Assembly (NCBI GenBank): GCA_030704615.1 | Contig: CM060733.1 | Span: 50,346,001 to 50,406,000, forward strand | Length of the DNA: 60,000 nt | Direction of reading: 5' to 3' | Source: Takakia lepidozioides | Taxonomy: Eukaryota > Streptophyta > Takakiopsida > Takakiales > Takakiaceae | Shown: in pieces, positions 11,089-22,699 of the stretch | How the letters are laid out: every line of letters begins with the position of its first letter | How positions within the stretch are numbered: position 1 is the stretch's first letter | Notes under the pieces: generated by a model | What the model was told of the DNA's origin: nothing | Databases searched by the model: none | Seen by the model: only the letters and a program-made list of their open reading frames with translations | Position numbers and translations under genes: made by a program

Positions 11089-11435
11089 AAGAAGAACAGA
11101 GACAGGGAAAAGGGGCAAAGAGTGCAGATGGAAAGGGCGCGAGAGGGGTGACTGAGGAGACACGACAAAAGTAGATGAAACGGCGGTGATGCACCACTTG
11201 GGTTCGAAAGGGTTGGACGAAAGTGTCTCCTCGTGGACTTTGCGTCATTACGAAATTCGAATCGTTCAGGGTACGCCTGCCGTCCGAAAAACAAACATCA
11301 TTATCCAACGGTCAGGCCGCGCCGCCTCATGCCACTTCAGTCAGATAGAGTGCAGACATGTGCCGCAATTCCGTTGCTCCACATGTTCACATTTCAAGGC
11401 ATTTCCGTCCCAGCGTCTGATGAGTTGGAGTGAAA

Positions 11436-12965
11436 ATGCGAATGCGGCGCCGCATTTCCGTTAAGTACCATCACGAAGCTACACATCCGTACTTGTTGGA
11501 AGAAAATGCGGCACCGCATTTCCGTTCCACCTTCACATACCTTAGTTGTTGAACGGAAATACGGTGCTGCATTTCCGTCCCACAGCTCCATGTATGAGAT
11601 ACAAAAGGGAAATGCGGCGCCGCATTTCCGTTCTGGAATGTCGAAAGGTGCGATTCGGACGGAAACGCGGCACAACATTTCAATTCCCATGGTTCATGAT
11701 TTTCAATCTGAACGGAAATACGGTACCGCATTTCCGTTCCCCCTTCACATACCTTAGTTGATGAACGGAAATGTCGTGCCACATTTCCGTTCGGGAAAGT
11801 ATAGAGGTCTCACCTGAACAGAAATGCGGTGCCGCATTTCCGGTCTGGAAAGTTTGAAGGTCTCACATGGATGGAAATGCGGCACCACATTTCCGTCCCA
11901 CAGCTCCAGGCCTCATTTACAAAACGGAAATGCGGCGCCGCATTTCTGTTCCCGTTGTTCACGATTTTCAGTCAGAACGGAAATGCGGTAGCGCATTTCC
12001 GTTCTGTAGAGTATTAAGGTCTGACCCTGGCGGAAATGCGGTGCCGCATTTTCGTTCCACAGCTCCATGCCTCACATACAAAACGGAAATGCGGCGCCGC
12101 ATTTCCGTTTTGGAATGTCGGAAGGTGCGACTCCGACGGAAATGCGGTACCGCATTTCAGTTCCGATGTTTCACGATTTTTCATCAGAATGGAAATGCGG
12201 TGCCGCATTTGCGTTCTGGAATGTTGGGAGGTGCGACTCGGATGGAAATGCGCTGCCGCATTTCAGTTCCGATGGTTCACGATTTTCAGTCACAACGGAA
12301 ATGCGGTACCGCATTTCCGTTCTGGATAGTATGAATGTCTCAAGCGGTCGGAATTGCGCTGTCTCAAGCAGTCGGAATTGTACTCGGCTCCATGCATCAG
12401 ATACAAAATGGAAATGCGGCGCTGCATTTCCGTTCTGGAATGTCGGAAAGTGTGACTCGGACGGAAATGCGGTGCCGCATTTCTGTTCCCGTTGTTCATA
12501 ATTCTCAATCAGAACGGAAATGCGGTACCGCATTTCCGTTCCACCTTCACATACTGTGCTTGTTGGATGGAAATGCGTTACCGCATTTCCGTTCTGGAGA
12601 GTATGAATGTCTTGTGAGGACGGAAATGTGGTGCAGCATTTCTATCCCTCAGCTCCATGCGTCAGATATAAAACGGAAATGTTGCGCCGTATTTTTGTTC
12701 TGGTATGTCGGAAGGTGCGACTGTGACGGAAATGCGGTGCCGCATTTCTGTTCCCGTTGTTCATAATTCTCAATCAGAACGGAAATGCGGTACCGCATTT
12801 CCGTACCACCTTCACATACCGTGCTTGCTGGATGGAAATGCGTTACCGCATTTCCGTTCTGGAGAGTATAAAGGTTTTCCCCGGATGAAAACTCGGTGCC
12901 GCATTTCCGTCGCTCTGGTGCATGGCCAAGATGCAATACGGAAATGCGGCGCCGTATTTCCGTCC
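11436..12965. repeat. Array of about 28 palindromes with a period near 53 bp
   Basis: The unit is CGGAAATGCGG-YR-CCGCATTTCCG with small changes. Units start near 11441, 11505, 11555, 11608, 11660, 11713, 11766, 11820, 11872, 11925, 11979, 12031, 12084, 12137, 12190, 12242, 12296, 12410, 12460, 12514, 12566, 12620, 12675, 12727, 12780, 12833, 12885 and 12940. The central dinucleotide is CG, TA, TG or CA in every unit. Spacers fall into recurring types (TTCCACCTTCACATAC, CAGCTCCATG, TTCTGGAATGTCGGA). A five-unit block near 12480-12610 recurs about 266 bp later. One position (12320-12400) lacks a palindrome and carries two copies of CTCAAGC-GTCGGAATTG. ORFs here translate the repeat and are not genes. 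Confidence 0.95.
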
Positions 12966-12974
12966 ACCAGCAAT

Positions 12975-14079
12975 CGAAAGAATCACTCGGGACGGGAAAT
13001 CTGGAACCTGAATGGGTTGCATTGTTCCGAAACAACACAATTGCGGCCAGTCTTGATGAGCACAACTTGGTTGTCTGACCGTTTTAACTAACAGTACTGG
13101 CACTTGTCAGTGCGAACGTTCCTGTCTGCACCGAGAATACTGCTGGATCCACCCTCAGGAGAAACTGTCAGGAGATGTTATTTTGTCGCCGAATCGGCCA
13201 TCATTGTCATACTTACTGGCTATGGAATCACACCTCCCACCTTCATGCATGTAGCTTGAAACAATACTTTCCACTTCAATGTGCGACTTCCAATCGTCGA
13301 TGGACTCCGCATGGTGCCTGTGAGCCTTGGTCTGTCGCTATACTGAACCTCGCACTTGCCAACTTCGTGCGGTGTTCGATGGCTCCGAATTCCTACGCTA
13401 TAGTTTGCTGTCCTCCGCAACTTGGGAGAGCGTGGATCCCAAACGGGGGAGGACTTTGCAGAGTGACTGAAACTTGCCTTTGTTCCAAATTCAAGCTCAA
13501 ACCGGGCACAGTTTATTTGGAAGAAGAAAGGAAGGATGTTCCTGGACAGGTTGACGAGACCATTGTCGTGCTAGGTAACGACGGAGGTTGCGGAATCGAA
13601 TGGCACGTACCCCCATCAGACTCCATCCTGTACCGAGCTCTGGGAATGCCCATTCCCTTTCCGAATCAGTCACTGCCCACACCATCCACAAAGGAGTCCG
13701 GAAACCGACAGGCGGCCACTGCCAACAGAGAGGTATGCAACGATAATCATTCCCGACCTGGACCGTCAAGACCCTCCATAGCTTCTCGTGTGGACGTATT
13801 CGACATTTCCGACGAGGAAGATGATTGCATTGAGGTACCCATGTCCTCCACACGGTCGTTCAAATCCGGCATGGACGTCTCTGTAGGTGCTACGCATGTG
13901 CCCTCGAGCATAACTCCAACCCGGTCCATTGTGCAGCTCCTATGACAACATCACCTCAATGGTTCTCGCTCCGAGCTGGCTGCTCTCGACTATGCCAAAT
14001 TCCCAGTCAGAAAGGTAACGTTTCTGCATCCCGAAGTCGATGACAATGTCATCTTCGAGTTTCCACCTGTTTGTTAGAG
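12975..14079 (+). pseudogene. Degenerate plus-strand coding remnant of unknown function
   Basis: The longest open stretch (13175-13942) encodes a protein-like region, most convincing from about 13470 (KPGTVYLEEERKDVPGQ, GIEWHVPPSDS, DISDEEDDCIEVP), with Ser/Pro-rich and acidic segments. A TGA at 13943-13945 interrupts it; the same frame continues for about 44 codons (LAALDYAKFPVRKV, NVIFEFPPVC) to a TAG at 14077. Upstream, coding-like pieces sit in other frames (12978-13078, 13100-13250), so indels or introns are present. I do not recognise a family. It points away from the ParB/methyltransferase-like gene, with the palindrome array between them. Confidence 0.4.
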
Positions 14080-14196
14080 GACTGTCTGGGACTTAGACAC
14101 TTATACGGGATCTGTAGGGTACCCTTAATTTTTGCACAGACTGAGACCAACAGGAGCCTTAGGGGTGACAGCAGCACACTGTAAAAGGGGGTTACA

Positions 14197-14425
14197 CAGT
14201 CCATCACAGCCAACACAGCCCGTCACAGTCGTCACAGCCGACACAGCCAACACAGCCCGTCACAGTCGTCACAGCCGACACAGCCATCACAGCCAACACA
14301 GCCCGTCACAGCCGACACAGCCACACAGTCAGTCACAGCCCGACACAGCCAAACACAGTCGCACAGCCAGTCACAGCCCGTCATAGTTTCACACAGCCAG
14401 TCACAGCTTGACACAGCTGTCACGA
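14197..14425. repeat. CACAGCC minisatellite
   Basis: Tandem units of about 9-10 bp built on CACAGCC or CACAGTC with short variable joints (GT, GA, AA, CGT) run for about 230 bp. Longer blocks (GTCACAGTCGTCACAGCC) recur. The ORFs on both strands here are by-products of the repeat. Confidence 0.9.
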
Positions 14426-14429
14426 CCAT

Positions 14430-14974
14430 AGGGAACGGAGAGCAGGACAGGGAACGACTGTGGGGAACAACACCTGCAAATGGAACATGTTAGTTCACGG
14501 ACGACGGTTAGTGAGGGAAACGGTTAGAGCCACGGGTAGGAAGATAAAGGGGGAAGCAATGACTGAGAAGGGGGGATTATTCTTGGAAGCACGTCAGGGG
14601 AATGACTTCTTGGTCAGGGAAGAGAGAGGATCGGGCGAAGAGCAAGAACGGAAGCAAGCATGGAGAGCACGGTGAAGGAGGAGAGATGATTACCAGATGC
14701 TTGTTATATGCAAAGCTGTAGTGATATTGTAAAGCAGATTAGAGACACAATGGCTTCGGCCTGATACCTGATAAATCATAATCTGATACTTATACGATAC
14801 AATCACACTGTGTAGAGAGATCTGAGTGAAGCTGTGGAATGAATGGATGAGTTGAAGGAATCCGATAGATTGATGAAGCAAACTGATACTTAATTATCAA
14901 TGGTAAGGTAGCTAACATGAATGTGAAAAGGGAAACAAATAGGAAACACCCCCATGATACACTAGCTGTAGGTC
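14430..14974. other. No gene recognised; probable leader or LTR of element D
   Basis: Between the minisatellite and the first D ORF I see no gene, and neither an initiator-tRNA-type primer site nor an LTR end that could be proven. Confidence 0.3.
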
Positions 14975-15568
14975 ATGACTGATTGTTCTGAGCGGGCTGA
15001 GTACTTAGAGATTTCCAACTCTTCTATCTTGGAGTTTCCGCCTCGGATAGCGAAGGGATGGGTGAGTAAAAGCCGCGCGACATTTGGCGACCATACTGGG
15101 GAACTGAGTCATGAACAACCAGATGTGACAGGCATCTGGTGGGATCATGGTGGTTGGACCATTAAAGAATTTGAAGTGAATCAAATTCCCTGTGGAACGA
15201 AGGAAGAAAGATTGTCCAAACAATTCTTTCAAAGGTTCTTGGAATTGCCAGACGGTTGTAAAGAAAATATTCTTAAGCGAGTGCATGATGCTGATCCGGA
15301 ATGGGGTCTGGAGAAAGGAGTGATAAAGATTTATCAGGTAGCCTGTAGAGGAAGAGCACGTTGGTTACCAACATTGGTTTATGTGATAGCATTGCTATCC
15401 ATTAAGCGAGTAGAGTTTGAAGGCTGGGAAGAAAGAAAAGTGAATGTTTATACTCATATGCATGAAGAGCTTGTACTGGTAAAGAATTGGATTCCAAAGG
15501 ATATTTGTGGATCAAACTCACACCAAGAACCACTTTCCAGACTTGTTTGCCATATGGTCATATGGTAA
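14975..15568 (+). CDS. ORF upstream of gag in element D
   Basis: A 197-residue ORF begins 123 bp before the gag ORF on the same strand. It holds conserved-looking segments (LEFPPRIAKGWVSK, GIWWDHGGWTIKEFEVN, RARWLPTLVYVIALL) and is rich in Trp and charged residues. I do not recognise a named domain. Its place suggests a leader or N-terminal Gag region of the element rather than a host gene. The start codon is assumed from the first ATG. Confidence 0.45.
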   Translation: MTDCSERAEYLEISNSSILEFPPRIAKGWVSKSRATFGDHTGELSHEQPDVTGIWWDHGGWTIKEFEVNQIPCGTKEERLSKQFFQRFLELPDGCKENILKRVHDADPEWGLEKGVIKIYQVACRGRARWLPTLVYVIALLSIKRVEFEGWEERKVNVYTHMHEELVLVKNWIPKDICGSNSHQEPLSRLVCHMVIW

Positions 15569-15690
15569 CGGAGACTTCAAGTATAGCCAAGGGTGCATTG
15601 AAGCTTGAAAGAAACCCAGGCATATACGAGAGATATTACAGAAGAGAGTTTTGGTTATTGCCACATTAAAAGAAATGAAAGACATGGGAC

Positions 15691-17566
15691 ATGAGTGATG
15701 AAAGAGAAGCTAGACGCCAGAGATATTCAGCAAAAAAAGAAAGCTATCTGAAAGCTAATTATCCATATCTTTGGGAGAGAGGAATAGACATAGGGGAATC
15801 ATCTGGACCTCTCACACCATTAAGATCAAAGAGTACATCACCCATACCGGAAGAACTAGAGTTGGATGCCACTCCTTCTGTTTCTTTGCAAGAAAGATTA
15901 AGGGAATTGGTACAGGAAGAAGATCAATCACGAGGTGAAAGATCTGAGGTACATCCCTGGATAAAAGATTTGACAGAAATCTTTGATAAGAGTTGGCATG
16001 GAACACCAAAAGCAGGAACTCCAGTTTCTGAAGCGGAAGGTGAAGAAGGAGGAGAGGATGTGGCAGAGCCAACGGAGAGTTCAGACTCTCCAACACCATT
16101 ACAGTTGAGTTACATGAGTGAAGAAGAAACCCAAGGGCAGAACTTGGAGGATGAAAACAGAGAGAAGAAATTGGAAGAGGAAGAGTATGAAGAAGTAGAC
16201 CCAACAGCTGAGGTTGAGACTACAACCAGGACATCCCAACCCGTTGGACCTGGATCAAGTGGAGCACTTGGATCACAGGCCAACGAAGGTGTCGGCTCAG
16301 GGGGATCAGGCGGGCGGCCTGGATCTGGCTCTGGGGGGACAGGGAGTGTGGGAAGTAGTGCAACTGAAGCTGGGAATACTGTGAATATCGTGGGGCCAGA
16401 AGCAGGGAGTGCTCAAGGGCCACCACTTGGTGGAAGATCCACCACAAACAACAACAGGTCCAGAAGGACCAGCACCAGCAAGGGTGCCAGCACCTGTCAG
16501 TGGGCAGAAGGTAGGGCCACAGATGGCGTTACAACCAACACAGGCAAAACCACCCTTTCCAATATATTCAGGAAAAGGGGATCTCGATGTACACATTAGC
16601 CAATTTGAGCACATGTGTATAGTGAACAATGAGAATGGCAATGATGCCAAGATGAGATTGTTTCCTTGTTCACTTATCAAGAAAGCAAGTGAATGGTATG
16701 CAAGATTCCCTGATAATCATTTCCTAACCTGGAATGGCTTGAATACAACATTCCGAAATAGGTTCAGGACAAGTAAAACTGAGGATGAAGTGTATGGAAG
16801 TTTACAACAGTTAAAGCAAAAGAAGCATGAAACTGTTGAGGAGTATATGGAAAAGATGGAATTGATGATGAAAAAGCTAGCTGCAGTACCAGCACCAGGT
16901 TTACAGAAGACTTGGTTTGTGAGTGGACTAAGACCAGAGTTGCAAAAGAAAGTGGATATGTTACCCCAGAATACAGTGGAGGAGGCATTTGAAACTGCAA
17001 ACAGAATTGAGCAATTGGGAATGCTCAGGAGAGAGAAAAAAGATGATGAGGACTCTGAGGATGAGTCAGATGAAGAAGAAGAGCAGGAACTAAAAAGGAG
17101 GAGTAAGAGAAAGGAGAAGCTGAAGAGGGATAACTATGAAAAAAAATTGGAAGAAATCTTGAAGAAGTATACCACAGAGGCTGCAACACATTGGAGGAAG
17201 GGTGTTTGGTGTGCAAAATGCCAGAATGAAGGCCACACCACTACTGAATGCCACATGAAAGAGAAACGCTGTACTATCTGTAAAATGGATAACCATTCTA
17301 CTGAGAATTGTTACTACAACAGAAGGACAGCTGCAAGAGAACCTAGGCAAGTAAGGGTGCATCAGGTGCAGCCCCAGCCAAGAAGAAACAATGATCAGGA
17401 CCACTATGGTAGGTCTGGTGGTTATAACAATGGCATGGAAGGGAGAGGTAATTCAAGAGGGAATTACCAAGGAAATTCCAGAGGCAACTATCAGGGTAAT
17501 CCAAGGGGGAATTACCAGCCCGGGAATCAGGATTATAGAAATAATCCAAGAACAGACCAAGGGTGA
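15691..17566 (+). pseudogene. Element D gag (frameshifted, in-frame stop)
   Basis: Gag starts at ATG 15691 with a charged, Pro/Ser/Gly-rich N-terminal region. Frame 15691-16599 must shift near 16440-16470 to reach the frame of 16409-17566, which carries the retrotransposon gag core (PPFPIYSGKGDLDVHISQF, SLIKKASEWYARFPDN, FRNRFRT), an acidic/basic stretch and two zinc knuckles (CAKCQNEGHTTTEC, CTICKMDNHSTENC). A TGA at 17564-17566 stops the frame; right after it, still in frame, lies a third knuckle (CYYCNQPGHRRAAC). The copy at 37.3 kb is in frame where this one is shifted, so the shift here is a recent lesion. Confidence 0.85.
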
Positions 17567-19492
17567 GGACCCAATGGTGAAGAACTATGTTACTATTGTA
17601 ATCAGCCAGGACATCGCAGGGCAGCCTGTTCATTCTGGATAAGACACCAGAATGAGATGAGAGCTCCTGTGAATGAGGGCCCAGTGGTGGCAGCTCACAT
17701 GGTTAGGCCATGTGTTGTGCCAGAAGTAAGTACAATGATAGTAACAAGAAGCAAAGCCAAACTAATACCTCCAGTAGTAGAGGAAGAAGATGATAATGAA
17801 GGTGGCAATGATATGCCTGAAGATGAAGAGACTTGGAAAGATGAGAATGAACTGCACAAGGAACTGGCAGATACTATAAGGGAAATGCAGAAGAGTACTG
17901 ATATTCCTGTGGCAGATTCCTCTGATTCTGATGGAGAAGAAGAAGGGAGTGAGGATGAAAGGAAGAAAGAAGATGCAGACATGCAAAGTAATCAAGAGAC
18001 TTTGGCTGAAGTAATATGCCAGACCAAAGCAGAAATTACCATTGGACAGCTATTGGCTGTGGCACCTTATTGTAGGCACAGGCTGTATCAAGCAATCAAT
18101 CAAATTGCCCAGGAGACAGGAAACACAGACCTGAACAGCAAGGTGACCAGTTATAATGTGAAGCCGGAAGGGCGAGAAACAGTCATGGAATTTGATGATT
18201 CTTTGCCAGGAATCCAATTGAGAATTGGAAGCACAGAACTAACTTATGTACTGGTAGATGGAGGCTCTGGAGTAAATATCATGACAGACCAATTAAGGAA
18301 GAAGCTTGGTCTAAGTAACATGAAACCAGCCCCATTTACAGTAACAATGGCAGATCAAAGAAGTGTACAGCCATTGGGATTGATAAGAGGAGTTAAGATA
18401 CAGATACAGAAGATGATCTTTATGATCACAATAACTGTGTTGAAGATGGATGAAGTCATGGAGGCTTACTCCTTAATATTGGGACGTCCGTGGCTGAAAC
18501 AGGCCAGGGTATTCCATGACTGGAATTCTCAGTTACTAACCGTGCATAATGGGATACACGAGATACAAATTACCACAAAGAAATCTAGTAGATTACCTGC
18601 TACAAGAAGACCTCAGGGAGTCAGAGAGTATGACTGGAGAGGAGGACTGGATGAGGAGCAGGAAGCTACCCTATTTGCTGCACACCCAGAGTGGGAACAG
18701 GTTGCAGAGTTGTGGCTGGAAAGCCTAAGTTGTTTAAGAGGTATCTGCTGTGGTGTAGTGACAGCAACACCAACTGAAGAGGAAACCAGCAGTTACCCAT
18801 CACATTTCTATGAAGAAAGAGAAGGAGAAATGGAAATCCTAGAGGAACCAGCCACTGTGAGCTTACAGGATGAAGTGGTGACTAGTTGGACAATCACAGC
18901 TGATGAGCAGGTGAGGGAAGTGAATGTGGGAACTAAAGAGGAACCGAGGATGGTGAAAGTAGGAGCTGATTTGGAGCCGGAATTCTTTGAAGAAGCTAAA
19001 AGCTTATTCATCAAATACAGAGATGTATTTGCTTGGAGCTATGAGGATTTAAAAGGGATACCACCTGAAGTCTGTCAGCATAAGATTGAACTGGAACCAG
19101 GGTCAGTACCAATCAAACAAGCGAGGTACAGAATGAATCCCAACTACGCACAGAAGGTTGGAGAAGAGATCAAGAAGTTGGTTGAGGCTAAGTTTATATA
19201 TCCAATAGAGTATACAACTTGGTTGTCACCCATTGTGATAGTTCCCAAAAAGAATGGTAAACTAAGAGTTTGTGTGAACTACAAGAAGCTGAATGCTTGT
19301 ACGAAGAAAGATCCTTTCCCTTTGCCATTCACAGAAGCAGTATTAGACACTGTGGCAGGCCATGAGATGTACTCATTCATGGATGGCTTCAGTGGTTATA
19401 ATCAAGTGCAAGTGGCAGAAGAAGACCAAGGAAAAACAGCTTTCATCACAGACTGGGGGGCTTATGCATACAAAGTCATGCCCTTTGGACTT
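17567..19492 (+). CDS. Element D pol: third knuckle, aspartic protease, N-terminal part of RT (truncated)
   Basis: This region is in the gag frame after the single TGA. It runs from the third knuckle through an acidic linker to a retropepsin-like domain with active site LVDGGSGVNIM and the later LILGRPWL flap/helix signature. RT begins with the SPIVIVPKKNGKLRVCVNY and KKDPFPLPF blocks and reaches VMPFGL, where homology ends at about 19492. Downstream codons in the same frame (to 19912) are not RT. The catalytic Asp of the protease is retained, but the polymerase centre is missing, so the copy cannot be autonomous. Confidence 0.85.
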
Positions 19493-22400
19493 TGTTGGAG
19501 CACCGAATCGGCTAAGCACACGATCCAGGAATGCATACGCAGCCCCCTCACTAGCCTTGTCAGGCAAATGCCACATAAACGTCACAAGGAAGCGGAAGGA
19601 ATTACTGCATGGAATAGAAAAGAAAAGACTGCAAAGTTTGGAACATTGCAATGTGGTTGCAAAGGGCTTACCGTTATCATGAAAGCTTCTCATTGCATAG
19701 ACCGGAAATGCCTAAAGACCATCCAATCATTCAACTCTTTCACATCCTTCTCACTTGCAGCCCCAAATGAAAGCCACCATGCCCAGACTGTCTGGTACCT
19801 GCTACCAGCCTCATCCGTTGTTGTATCATTCTTATACATTAAGCACAACCTTCGATCTACTATGCTTTGCTTGAAAATCAAGTCTTATGCACATTTTTGT
19901 ATGCTCATCTAGAGACTTCAATGGAAAAGGCAAGTGTGCTCTCTATTTGGCATGGGAACCCTGGGATCCCGGATCCAAAAACAGAGTGCACTACATTGAA
20001 ATTCGCTTGAGTGCTATAGGCCAGAAACCCTGTGAAATTTGTGTTTGCAACATCCACTCTTGAAATCTCATCCAAATTGCATGCGCTTAACAAGTTGGCT
20101 GATACCACTACCTCACCCATTGTAGACATCTTGAACATGTATATTTGGAAGAGCCTTGACGAGCTGGGAAAATGCTAGCTTGAATGAAATCATATCAACT
20201 TCGACGTTTAATTTAGCTCAAGAAGAGCACCATTGAAGACGGAATGAGGCTGAATTGTGGCATTATTGTGCCATTATACAACATACTCAAAACCAAAACT
20301 TGGCGGCCACTTGTAGCTATAATTGTGTCGTTATAGAGATCACTGAAATCCCCACATGGTAGTCTCCTGGATTAAACAAAGGTGTAATTGGCCCATTATA
20401 GAAACAGTAGTATTTGATCAGGGCACATCAACAGCAAATTTGTCATGAGTTGCATTGAATTGCATAGTTGTAAAAGACTAGGTATTATACATCTGAGCTA
20501 GCATATATATATATATATATATATATTGGGTAGGATTTACACAGAAGTGGATTTTGGTCTGATATTATGGCAGAACTATCCGCCAACGGAGGCGAAGATG
20601 GTTGCGAGGGGCCTCCATTTGACAGGGCAAGATGAAGAACGACACCGTTATTGGATGAATTCCGGACAGATCACTCATCCAGCGAGCGGATATCTGTGCA
20701 ATTATTAGACAAGAAATGGTGGTTATACAACAAAGTTGGGGTCCACGTGGCCACCAATAAAGATTGGCAATGTAGTAGTAGTGGTTCTTTTCACACAATG
20801 CAGTGCATTGGTTGCGTGTGGCTCTGCAATTGACACTTGTACAAGTGTCCTGCCATGTTGGTAGTATGGATCCAAATGACGCTTTTACATGATATGTTTG
20901 AGTCTAAGATTCGAATATACCGTAGATATGCTGTTGTAGGCTAGCTGGATCATCATATGATGGGGTTCGAACACCTGTTCTTTTGAGGCAAACATGTGCT
21001 GAATATGTGATGAATATGGAATTTGAAGCGGATCTGTAAAAAAAAACTTGAAACAGGCGTAAGCGGCGTTATGGGGATGATGTTTTTTGTCTTGGACGGC
21101 AACCATAGGTTGTTGCTCTGATGGACTCCATCAAGAAGAAGCACTCCGATGACAAAGACTGACACTACAATTTGGGATCGATGGTGCTGGATCCCAAGGT
21201 ACGATTACACAGCTCTTGACTGCGATGCCACGCCCTCATCTAATAAGTTGATGTGCTCACCCTAGTCCTTGTATAAATATACTTACAAGCTTTACAACAC
21301 TGTTGGGGTCTTTTTTATCTAGTGTTGTCTTCCATGCATAACCACAAACTTGGTACACACATTGTTACGCATGCGTGCCATGATGCATAAGATTGGGATG
21401 ATGCATTTGGAAACGTTCATGAACATCCTTAATCCAGAGACTTTGAATACATTTGGTACCAATTGATGAGGGGGCTTTCGACATGGGTAACATGTATACA
21501 ATATGTGCAACTTCATTCTTATGAGCCATTGTATGTTTGGGCACTCCTCCCCACTCTTCACAAACCATGTCTAAATTCTTTAATATTGGCGAATATTGTC
21601 ATATATATCTTCGATGTAACAAAAGATTGCAAAGTTCGGTGCACGTGAGCGTGGTAAAGCCGACTGTTACACGACTGTTCCAGAGCAAGAGCGAACTGCA
21701 ATAAAGGTGCAAGAAGCTATTACACGAGACATGGATGCCCATCGGAAACAGTTGAGGAGTGGGATCAAAAAACAGTTGTGAATTGTTGATCCGCTCTTGG
21801 ACCGGAGTTTCCAAAGCAGGTGAAGCTTCACTAGAACAAACATATCAAACCGGATATGAAGAAGCTCAACGCCTCTCGATTGCCATGGTATGGAACCGGC
21901 ACAAAGGTCAAATGGTTGGAAATTTGGTCTTCGAACACCATCGTGAAATACATCAACATGTTTCTGAGGGGTGAGAAGGATATAAACACTGGTGTGACAA
22001 AACCATTTAGTAATCAAGTATCTGATTCTTGGCTATATAAGGCGATTTTTTGGAGTTGTGTAATGAAATCCAGAGATCGGATTTGGTTTGCACATTCTTT
22101 GCAAGTTACAAATGTATAGCTAACGAGGTTTCGTGATTTTTGGCAGTTGAAGAAGATGGCTCTCGCAACATTGGAGAAGTTAATGATAGACTACAAAACT
22201 GTCATGTCCTCTCCAAACATTTCTTTTGAGGCTTACATATGCAGGTGGAAGGACATTGTTAGAAATGACGAGCTTTTATAGGGAGTTCGACAAAGAAGGT
22301 GGAATTCTTCAATCCAATGACTTCAACAACCAGGACAATGGTGAGGCTGCAATGAAGCGAGTCTTGTGTAGGTACATTTATCCACATGCCATTAACTTTA

Positions 22401-22690
22401 GTTGCAATATGAATTGGTATGCAGGGAGTGGTAGTAGAAGCCTTATAGAACCTCAAATTATATTTGCTATAAAGATGACCGATGGATTATGCTTGCGTTC
22501 ACGCAAACGTAATTCCCCGTTTTTGGCAAAGTAAACATGTTTCTAACCTCAGGGGCTCTATGCTGTAGAAGGTCCGATGGATTATGTTTGTGTCACCGTA
22601 AGCATAATTTCTCTAGACTTTGCAGCCTTCCTATGTGTCGCTGCTGATGAGAGGCAGATTTTGTAAGATAGTTGCCGATTACAGTGGACC
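19493..22690. other. Non-coding or unrecognised stretch
   Basis: Only short ORFs without family signatures occur. A possible remnant at about 21860-22260 (plus strand; LPWYGTGTKVKWLEIW, ISFEAYICRWKDIV) may derive from a transposon, but the frame is broken and I cannot assign it. Confidence 0.4.
20503..20526. repeat. (AT)12 microsatellite
   Basis: An uninterrupted AT dinucleotide run of 24 bp. Confidence 0.97.
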
Positions 22691-22699
22691 AAAAATGTT

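Larger units (their letters stand above)
14975..19492 (+). mobile_element. Ty3/gypsy LTR retrotransposon D, 5' part, truncated in reverse transcriptase
   Basis: The order is an unassigned ORF, Gag with zinc knuckles, aspartic protease, then the start of RT. The element stops abruptly after VMPFGL of RT (about 19492); the next bases are unrelated, and the YxDD motif, RNase H and integrase are missing. No LTR could be shown. Element A at the window start has the missing half of a similar RT, so the two may belong to one family. A 1.1 kb copy of its gag lies at 37.28-38.36 kb. Confidence 0.85.

Noticed and set aside
11436-12965. CRISPR-like array of regular repeats
   Set aside because: The repeat is a diverged palindrome, the spacers are repetitive rather than unique, there are no cas genes, and the setting is a plant nuclear genome.
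11471-13091. Overlapping ORFs on both strands with NAAPHF/EMRRRISV-like repeats
   Set aside because: These are translations of the palindrome array in all frames, not genes.
14132-14429. ORFs rich in Thr/Ala/His and in Cys/Val/Trp
   Set aside because: They translate the CACAGCC minisatellite.
20526-22600. hAT or other transposase
   Set aside because: Short pieces look protein-like, but no catalytic motif, terminal inverted repeat or continuous frame could be found.
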